From Coriobacteriia bacterium (GTDB taxonomy: Bacteria; Actinomycetota; Coriobacteriia; Coriobacteriales; UBA8131), in assembly GCA_009781525.1 (NCBI GenBank), contig WQXZ01000039.1, forward strand, positions 1 through 11,757: a stretch of DNA of 11,757 nt. The letters are read 5' to 3'. This document shows positions 6,278 through 11,757 of the stretch, piece after piece. The notes under the pieces were generated by a model. The model was given only the letters and a program-made list of their open reading frames with translations, searched no databases and was not told the origin of the DNA. Positions within the stretch are counted from its first letter, which is position 1. The number at the start of each line of letters is the position of its first letter. Made by a program: the position numbers and the translations under genes.

Positions 6278-6407
6278 GCTGAAAACCGTTTGCCTCAATA
6301 CGCTAATATAACAAGATGAAAAGCCTGTTCTTATCCACATAAATGGATTTGCCTGCAATCGCTACTTACCATGTCACTGCTAAAAGATCCGAGGAGGGGA
6401 AGCAGAC
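6278..6407. promoter_or_regulatory. Intergenic region upstream of merR
   Basis: This 130-base gap carries two near-identical 17-mers, TTTGCCTCAATACGCTA (6289-6305) and TTTGCCTGCAATCGCTA (6348-6364), 59 bases apart, and a DnaA-box-like 12-mer between them. TATAAC at 6307-6312 is a possible -10 but has no good -35. The repeats could be binding sites for the regulator encoded next to them. A terminator for the operon upstream is not evident. Confidence 0.4.
6331..6342 (+). promoter_or_regulatory. DnaA-box-like site, copy 2
   Basis: TTATCCACATAA starts with the consensus DnaA box TTATCCACA and is identical, in opposite orientation, to the site before the surface operon. Both copies lie in intergenic regions. 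Confidence 0.45.
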
Positions 6408-7205
6408 ATGAAGGACTTATATACCATTCAGGAATTCTCCAAGATTTCTGGTATTGATGCTTCGGTATTACGCTACTGGGATGACATCGGTGTCTTTTCA
6501 CCAATCAGAAGAAATCTGGATAATAACTACCGTTATTACTCTGTCGCTCAACTTTTTGCTTTGAATTTCGTGGCTACAATGAGTGATTTGGGTATTCCAC
6601 TGAAAACAATTGCCGAGCTGAAAGAAAGTCGCGACCCAGAAAGCATATTGGCGATTCTTGAAAAGCGGGAGCGGGAGTTAGACGATGAGCTGCGCAAACT
6701 GAACCAGCGCACATCGATCATTCATGCCAGGCAAGATATGATCAGAAGCGGTTTGAAGGCTGATGATGCTGAGGTAGCTGTGAGGCACTTGGATACCATG
6801 GCTTTGATTCTTTGGCCACGAAATGAGTACCAGGAGGGTGAGACATTTATCAATCCTTTGACAGAATATGTAAACCAATCAAACGACCTGCACGTGAACC
6901 TGAGTTTTCCAGTGGGTGGATATTGGGACAGTTATGAGGCGTTCTCGCGAGAGCCCTCCTGCCCAGAGCACTTTGTCTCGGTAAGCTCGATTGGCTCACA
7001 CATTGTCGTTGAGGGCATGTATCTGACTGGATATGCTCGCGGTTACTATGGAGATATGGGAGATCTGCCAGAAAGAATGACTGCATATGCTGAGCAGAAT
7101 TCCATTCAGATCCATGGTCCAACATATACCTTATACCTGCTGGAAGAGACCAGTACTATTGACCCGTCACAGTACCTTGCTCAGACATTCGTTGCTGTCA
7201 AGTAA
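6408..7205 (+). CDS. MerR-family regulator, GyrI/BmrR-like effector domain
   Basis: A 265-residue one-component transcription regulator. The N-terminal winged helix-turn-helix (about 1-70) has MerR hallmarks: YTIQEFSKISGI for the recognition helix region, LRYWDDIGVFSP, and NNYRYYS before the second helix pair. A charged helix (about 78-108, EKRERELDDELRKL) is the usual dimer-forming coiled coil. The remaining 150 residues, with alternating strands and the closing ETSTIDPSQYLAQTFVAVK, look like a GyrI-like small-molecule binding domain as in BmrR, so the protein probably senses an aromatic or cationic ligand. No Cys cluster typical of metal sensors is seen. GAGGAGGGG eight bases before the ATG is a very strong ribosome site. 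No transporter, the common BmrR-type target, is adjacent; candidate targets are its own gene and the upstream surface/HD-GYP operon. Confidence 0.85.
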   Translation: MKDLYTIQEFSKISGIDASVLRYWDDIGVFSPIRRNLDNNYRYYSVAQLFALNFVATMSDLGIPLKTIAELKESRDPESILAILEKRERELDDELRKLNQRTSIIHARQDMIRSGLKADDAEVAVRHLDTMALILWPRNEYQEGETFINPLTEYVNQSNDLHVNLSFPVGGYWDSYEAFSREPSCPEHFVSVSSIGSHIVVEGMYLTGYARGYYGDMGDLPERMTAYAEQNSIQIHGPTYTLYLLEETSTIDPSQYLAQTFVAVK

Positions 7206-7224
7206 CAACAACTGAATGTGCTAA

Positions 7225-7247
7225 CATAACCGCTGGTTATGCCAGCG
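7225..7247 (+). promoter_or_regulatory. Mutually exclusive hairpins upstream of jetA
   Basis: CATAACC (7225-7231) can pair with GGTTATG (7235-7241) around a 3-base loop, while CGCTGG (7231-7236) can instead pair with CCAGCG (7242-7247). The two stems share bases, so only one can form. They could be a small attenuator-like element, an operator, or the terminator region of merR, although no T-run follows. The pairing is visible; any switching is inference. Confidence 0.4.
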
Positions 7248-7276
7248 TGACTCAACATATCTACTACTGTTATCTT
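7247..7276 (+). promoter_or_regulatory. Candidate jetA promoter
   Basis: GTGACT at 7247-7252 (4 of 6 to the -35 consensus) and TATCTT at 7271-7276 (4 of 6), the latter preceded by an extended -10 TG at 7268-7269, lie 18 bases apart. The start of transcription would fall near 7283, leaving a short leader that just includes the ribosome site. The -35 abuts the second upstream hairpin. Confidence 0.3.
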
Positions 7277-7299
7277 CTTAGAAAGGCGAGGCATTTTTT

Positions 7300-8766
7300 A
7301 TGAGCAGCGAGCGAGTTGCCGCCAGGGCTGTAACGCTTCGCCGGCACCTAGAATCCGACTCAGGCTTGCAACTGATGCGACGAGACACAATGCCAGTAAT
7401 CGCTGCTGTTCTCGGTGAACATCTCGGCGGACAACAACGAGTCAGAACAGTTGCTGAGCTGCTGGAGTTGATGGAAAACGACCTGTTTGAGCTACGCGGA
7501 AGAGGCTTTGACCTACCCAGAACAGCACAGGAGTACCTGTCAGATTGGGTGTCGAGCAGGTTGGTTATTCGCCGACCAAGCGAGGGGCGGGAAGAAACAG
7601 TTGAGCTGTCTCCTTCGGCACAATCTGCTTTACGTTTCATCGCATCAATAGAGTCCCCAAGCTCCAGCGTTACCTCGTCTCGACTGGCTACTGTTACAAG
7701 CCTACTCAGCAGTCTGGCTCGTGAGACTGATCCGGATCCGACTTCTCGTCTTGAGGCACTAATCAAAGAAAGGGAGTCGATCGAACGGTCTATTCAAGAA
7801 GTTGAAGCAGGTCGCTACGAACCGATGACAACAGCTATGGCGCTTGAGCGAATTGCTGAGATCATGACCTTGGCAAACGAGGTTCCTGGCGATTTTGCCC
7901 GAGTCAGTGAAGATATAGAGCAGCTGAATAGAAGCTTGCGAGATCAGATTATCCGTCAAGCAGGCACACGTGGCAGCGTTCTTGACCAGGTCTTCGCAGG
8001 AGTAGACGCGATTGACAATTCGGACGCGGGTCAATCATTCAATGCTTTCTATTCCCTGGTGCTTGACCCGGAACGAGCGAATAACTTCGACGAATCCGTC
8101 GAGGCGATCTTATCCAGAGATTTTGCTTTGACTCTCACAGACACAGAGGTAGCAGCACTGCGCCGCTGGCTCAGCGTGCTTCAGTCTGAAAGCAGCCGAG
8201 TGCGTAATGTTATGACCAGTCTTGCTCGCAGTCTTCGCCGCTTTGTAGAATCACATGCCTACCTGGAACAACGTCGCTTGACCGAGGCCGTAAACGAAGC
8301 GAAGAACGTCCTTCACCAGGTATCGAAGCAGCTGAGACCTCAAACCCAAGCCGGATATGAGCTCGCATCAAGCTCGATTCCTATCAGCTCAATCAGCTCA
8401 TGGAATCTTTTGAACCCAGCTGACACGCAAGTACAACGAAAGGTTAAAGTCATTGACGATCAACCTCTTGACCTGGAAGAACTGCGCCGTCAGATCAGGC
8501 TAAGTGAAATCGATTTTGGCGAGCTTCGCCAATCGGTTATCCAGGTGCTTGACAAACAGGCAGTTGCATCGATTTCTGAGATTCTCGACTCTCACCCTGC
8601 TACTCAGGGGTTGGCCTCTGTCATAGGATTGATAGTGCTTGCTGATACAGTCGGATTGGCTTCACCAGAGATCGATGTTCTCTCGTGGCAGTCAAGTGAG
8701 GGGCAGACCCATACAGCTGAGACAGGCAGACGGGTCTTTCACACTATTCCAGATGATTGGAGATAA
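7300..8766 (+). CDS. jetA: Wadjet subunit JetA (DUF3375, kleisin-like)
   Basis: A 488-residue protein matching the DUF3375 family, the kleisin-like subunit of Wadjet (JetABCD), which bridges the SMC-like JetC dimer and holds JetB. Length is usual for the family. Supporting features: an N-terminal helical winged-helix-like part with LESDSGLQLMRRDTMPVIAA, the aromatic-acidic stretch FDLPRTAQEYLSDWV typical of DUF3375, a long charged helical region around 150-235 (RLEALIKERESIERSIQEVEAGRYEPM), and a C-terminal part with YLEQRRLTEAVNEAK. Identification is strengthened by the DUF4194 and JetC-type genes directly downstream. GAAAGGCGAGG ending eight bases before the ATG is the ribosome site. Its 94-base separation from merR suggests a separate promoter. 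Wadjet recognises circular plasmids by loop extrusion and cuts them (established for other Wadjet systems). Confidence 0.88.
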   Translation: MSSERVAARAVTLRRHLESDSGLQLMRRDTMPVIAAVLGEHLGGQQRVRTVAELLELMENDLFELRGRGFDLPRTAQEYLSDWVSSRLVIRRPSEGREETVELSPSAQSALRFIASIESPSSSVTSSRLATVTSLLSSLARETDPDPTSRLEALIKERESIERSIQEVEAGRYEPMTTAMALERIAEIMTLANEVPGDFARVSEDIEQLNRSLRDQIIRQAGTRGSVLDQVFAGVDAIDNSDAGQSFNAFYSLVLDPERANNFDESVEAILSRDFALTLTDTEVAALRRWLSVLQSESSRVRNVMTSLARSLRRFVESHAYLEQRRLTEAVNEAKNVLHQVSKQLRPQTQAGYELASSSIPISSISSWNLLNPADTQVQRKVKVIDDQPLDLEELRRQIRLSEIDFGELRQSVIQVLDKQAVASISEILDSHPATQGLASVIGLIVLADTVGLASPEIDVLSWQSSEGQTHTAETGRRVFHTIPDDWR

Positions 8767-8770
8767 TGCC

Positions 8771-9508
8771 ATGTGCGAGCCGATGCAGGATCAATCCCCT
8801 GAGCTAGAAACCAATGAGCCTGTTGATACACCGAGCAATCCCAATGCCTTGACACAGACCGACCGTGGCAGACTTCCCGAAGCAACCAGACGGGCTTTGG
8901 TACAGCTACTGCGCGGTCCGTATGTGTCCGAAAAGCGCCATAACAAGATCTGGGCTACCCTGATCCACGCCGAAGATGTGATCAGAGAGCGCCTTGGCGA
9001 CCTGTTTCTGGAGTTGGTGTTTGACCGTGACTCCGGAGTGGCATTTGTGCGAAACATGCATGCTGAAGACACGGATCTACCCAAGGTTGTCCGCAATCAG
9101 CGTTTGACTCTAATCGATACCGCCCTCGTGCTCTTTCTGCGTGAGCAACTGCTCAATGCTGAAGCTACCGGAAGGCGTTCTTTCGTCGGGCAAACCGAGA
9201 TCCACGACCACCTCAGCGTGTATCACAATCGTGACTTGCTCGATGAAGTCACGTTCTACGCCAGAGTGAACTCATCCATAGAAAGAATGAAAAAGAATTC
9301 TGTTTTGCATCAAACCGTCGAAGGTGACCGCTATGAGATATCACCGATACTCAGCCTGGTCTTCGACGCTGACCAGGTAATCGTAGTTACCAGAGAATTG
9401 CAGCGGCTGCTGGCTGAACACGGTAATGAAGATATCCAGGATTCGGAAGCTTCTTTGGTTCGAGACGATTCAGAAGAAATGATTAATGACATAGGGGAAG
9501 TCCGATGA
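8771..9508 (+). CDS. jetB: Wadjet subunit JetB (DUF4194, KITE-like)
   Basis: A 245-residue protein with the DUF4194 pattern: LLRGPYVSEKRHNKIWATL, then LFLELVFDRDSGVAFVRN, LTLIDTALVLFLREQLL, and a tandem winged-helix-like body. JetB is the KITE-type subunit that binds the kleisin JetA near the JetC heads. The start at 8771 is preferred because GGAGA (8759-8763) sits seven bases upstream and the gap after jetA is then four bases. An in-frame ATG at 8753 would overlap jetA; starts further upstream (8639) would add residues that look like out-of-frame jetA. The first 30 residues are polar and probably disordered, and the last 30 are acidic. Its stop overlaps the jetC start (ATGA), indicating coupled translation. 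Confidence 0.87.
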   Translation: MCEPMQDQSPELETNEPVDTPSNPNALTQTDRGRLPEATRRALVQLLRGPYVSEKRHNKIWATLIHAEDVIRERLGDLFLELVFDRDSGVAFVRNMHAEDTDLPKVVRNQRLTLIDTALVLFLREQLLNAEATGRRSFVGQTEIHDHLSVYHNRDLLDEVTFYARVNSSIERMKKNSVLHQTVEGDRYEISPILSLVFDADQVIVVTRELQRLLAEHGNEDIQDSEASLVRDDSEEMINDIGEVR

Positions 9509-11757
9509 TTGCACCTGGACAACATCGTCTCAAGCGCCTGCAGCTGGTGAATTGGGGCACATTCGATCACTATGTCGACCTGCCTGTGCCACGCCGAGGA
9601 CTGTTGATTACTGGTGAGTCAGGCTCTGGAAAAACATCGATACTGGACGCGATTGCGGTAGTATTGGTGCCACCTGGACGAGTTCGACTGAATGCAGCAG
9701 CTCAGGAGGGGGATGCCGGAGATCGGTCGCGCAACCTGCTGACGTATGTCAGAGGGGCATACAAGCGAGAGGCTGATTCGGCTTCTGGTGAGCCTGTGAC
9801 TGCATATTTACGCCCAGGTGCTGCCTGGAGCGCAATATGCCTCACCTATGACAACGGCTTGGGTAAGACCACGAGCCTGCTTCGCCTGATGCATGTCGCC
9901 AGTAGTGCTACCTCAACCAGAGATGTACGCAGTTTGTTCATGATGGCTGAGGAGCCTGTCGACCTGTTATCGCTAGAGCCCTATGCAGAGAACGGCTTGG
10001 ATATGCGAAAGCTGAAGACTGCTTATCCGAACTGGACTATTACTCCGACATACTCCGGCTTCGCGCAGCGCATGCAGCGCAGCTTTAGCCTTGAGAATGA
10101 TCAGGCACAATTACTTTTGCACAAAACCCAATCAGCAAAGAACCTTTCCAGTCTCGATGCCCTGTTGCGTGACTTCATGTTAGATCCACCAGATACCTAT
10201 GACCTGGTCGAGCAGGCAATAGAACAGTTCAATGAATTGTCAGCTGCACACAGTTCGGTTGTGGATGCTCGAGAACAGGTTGACTCGTTAACCAGACTTG
10301 AGAACCATGCCAAACGGCGTGCTACGATTATAGAACAACTGGATATGCTGACTGCTGAGCGTGAACATTTAGAAGCACATACACTTGGGCTATCCATGAT
10401 AGAAGAAGAAGCGGAGCTTGAGCGCTTGCTTGAAACAGTTGTCGCACTGGACACGGAAGTCAACCTGGCTGAGTCAGCACTCGCAGTTCGGCGTGCTGAG
10501 CAAGAAAGCGCCAGACGAGCGGTTGACGGACTGGGCGGACGCGAACTGGAGATTCTCGAGCGAGAGCGGCAGTTAGCCAGCACACAGCTTGATCTTATCC
10601 AGAAAACAAAGAATAGGTTCCTTGACCTGGCTGAGCAGGCTGGCTTGGAGTTGCCCGAAAGCCATGCAGAATTTGGAAGGTTTAACGAGCAGATTGCCGA
10701 GCAGCTTGCACATGCGGAAGAGAGCGCTGAGCAGCGCGAGCAAAGGTTCAATCTGACAGCACAAGCTGATCAGGCAACCTCCGCACGCCGCGCTATCGAA
10801 CAGCAGCTTCAGACTCTGGAGGCGCAGCGATCGACATTGGATGTTCGGCTACTGGATCTTCGTCGCTTACTGGCGCAGACTGCCGGAGTGGCATCTGAGC
10901 GGCTAGGTTTTGCTGGCGAGCTCATCAGCGTTCGCGCTGATCAAGCAATCTGGACTGGAGCGATTGAGCGAGTGCTCCGCAATCTGGCTCAAACTCTGCT
11001 TGTACCGGATGATCTATACCCCCTGGTCAGTGACTATGTTGACCGCAACCACCTAGGTCAGCGTCTTGTCTATCAACGAATACCTAATCAGTTCGAACAA
11101 GTTGCTGACCCCGATGACCAGCGCAGCCTGATCTACAAGGTCGATATCGCTCCGAGCGAGCATGCGGACTGGCTCTACACCGACCTGGTCCGACGCTTCG
11201 ACTACCTCTGCGTACAAAACGCCGCAGAGTTGCGCACTGTCAGGCGAGGAGTCACGCTGACTGGTCAGGTAAAACACTCTTCTTCGCGGCATGAGAAGGA
11301 TGATCGCAGCCGAATAGATGATCAAAGTCGCTGGGTGCTTGGGTCATCGTTAGAGATGAAGCGAACCGCTCTACTGGCTGACCTGGAGCGACTACGAAGC
11401 ATAGAAAACGAAGCCAAACATCAACGCGACGAGCAAGAGTCACAGTTGCGCTTGCAACAAGGTATGGCGCGAATACTCAGTGAGTTGAGTCAGCTTGACT
11501 GGCAGATGATAGACATCCAGAGCAGACAGATCGAGTTCGATAGAATTTCGGCACAGATCACGACACTGCTTTCCGAACAGGAAGACCTTGCCAGAGCTCA
11601 GGCTCTGTTAAAGCGGGCGGAGCTTGCTGTTAACGATACAGAGCAAAGCATGAATAAGCTGCGCGATAGACGCAGCCGCACCCAACAGCAATTTGATACA
11701 AAAGCAGAACATCTGGATAAAATCACGCTTCGGTTTGGTGTACTGGCAGAGGTTCCA
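9505..11757 (+). CDS. jetC: Wadjet subunit JetC (SMC/MukB-like ATPase), 5' part
   Basis: The first 751 codons of an open frame that leaves the window; family members are about 1100 residues, so the C-terminal head with Walker B and signature motif is missing here. JetC is the ATP-driven motor of Wadjet. Visible: the opening LVNWGTFD typical of this SbcC/MukB-like group (15-21), Walker A GESGSGKT (37-44) followed by SILDAI, the conserved LNAAAQ...GDRSRN...YVRGAY block (about 62-90), and FMLDPPDTYDL near 225. A first coiled-coil arm runs from about 233 to 450. A hinge-like region follows (about 460-610: GELISVR, W-GAIERVL, LLVPDDLY, then RHEKDDR at 595-601 and RWVLG), and a second Gln/Arg/Glu-rich arm to the end. 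It overlaps jetB by four bases. JetD, the topoisomerase-VI-like nuclease subunit, is expected directly after it. Confidence 0.93.
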   Translation, partial: MIAPGQHRLKRLQLVNWGTFDHYVDLPVPRRGLLITGESGSGKTSILDAIAVVLVPPGRVRLNAAAQEGDAGDRSRNLLTYVRGAYKREADSASGEPVTAYLRPGAAWSAICLTYDNGLGKTTSLLRLMHVASSATSTRDVRSLFMMAEEPVDLLSLEPYAENGLDMRKLKTAYPNWTITPTYSGFAQRMQRSFSLENDQAQLLLHKTQSAKNLSSLDALLRDFMLDPPDTYDLVEQAIEQFNELSAAHSSVVDAREQVDSLTRLENHAKRRATIIEQLDMLTAEREHLEAHTLGLSMIEEEAELERLLETVVALDTEVNLAESALAVRRAEQESARRAVDGLGGRELEILERERQLASTQLDLIQKTKNRFLDLAEQAGLELPESHAEFGRFNEQIAEQLAHAEESAEQREQRFNLTAQADQATSARRAIEQQLQTLEAQRSTLDVRLLDLRRLLAQTAGVASERLGFAGELISVRADQAIWTGAIERVLRNLAQTLLVPDDLYPLVSDYVDRNHLGQRLVYQRIPNQFEQVADPDDQRSLIYKVDIAPSEHADWLYTDLVRRFDYLCVQNAAELRTVRRGVTLTGQVKHSSSRHEKDDRSRIDDQSRWVLGSSLEMKRTALLADLERLRSIENEAKHQRDEQESQLRLQQGMARILSELSQLDWQMIDIQSRQIEFDRISAQITTLLSEQEDLARAQALLKRAELAVNDTEQSMNKLRDRRSRTQQQFDTKAEHLDKITLRFGVLAEVP

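Noticed and set aside
201..7241. CATAACC/GGTTATG as a dispersed regulatory motif in intergenic regions
   Set aside because: The 7-mer also occurs inside genes (for example near 925 and 4160), and its total is close to what chance allows.
8639..8770. Longer N-terminus for jetB starting inside jetA
   Set aside because: The extra residues are jetA read in another frame; a good ribosome site and a 4-nt gap support the start at 8771.
10197..10751. Ser/Cys-rich minus-strand frame opposite jetC
   Set aside because: Its composition is the antisense image of Ala/Glu/Arg/Gln-rich coiled-coil codons, and jetC is clearly the real gene.

Overview
The window looks like chromosome of a moderate-GC actinobacterium, most likely in or near the Coriobacteriia (Olsenella/Atopobium/Eggerthella relatives). 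This is an inference from several signs: an apparently leaderless gene, a DUF559-type orphan endonuclease-like protein of a kind I recall as common in that class, a large InlB-repeat surface protein ending in a three-helix membrane anchor instead of LPXTG, and a tRNA with encoded CCA. No rRNA, CRISPR array, integrase or insertion sequence is visible.

Left end (1-326): the 3' two-thirds of a tRNA-Leu(CAG) gene, then about 265 bases packed with inverted repeats. A quasi-palindrome folds the tRNA T-arm against a downstream antisense copy. A separate 147-bp segment has perfect 19-bp inverted ends and nested palindromes inside. A 14-bp palindrome carries the -10 box of the next gene. That gene (327-1310) encodes a DUF559/Vsr-like putative endonuclease and seems to be leaderless.

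Middle (1311-7205): a 303-base AT-rich intergenic region with a candidate promoter of 19-bp spacing and a perfect DnaA-box-like word. It precedes a two-gene operon: a secreted, membrane-anchored beta-helix protein of about 1340 residues with 23 repeats and three InlB-type repeats, and a translationally coupled HD-GYP-like phosphohydrolase. A MerR-family regulator with a GyrI/BmrR-like effector domain follows. The intergenic regions before the surface gene and before merR share a 12-bp word and a 9-bp word, which hints at common control.

Right end (7300-11757, running off the window): jetA, jetB and the first 751 codons of jetC of a Wadjet plasmid-defence system, an SMC-like complex that recognises and cleaves circular plasmid DNA. 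The genes are tightly packed (4-nt gap, then ATGA overlap). The nuclease subunit JetD should lie just beyond the window. The clearest biological content is therefore a known defence system. The least explained content is the palindrome-rich stretch between the tRNA and the endonuclease-like gene.
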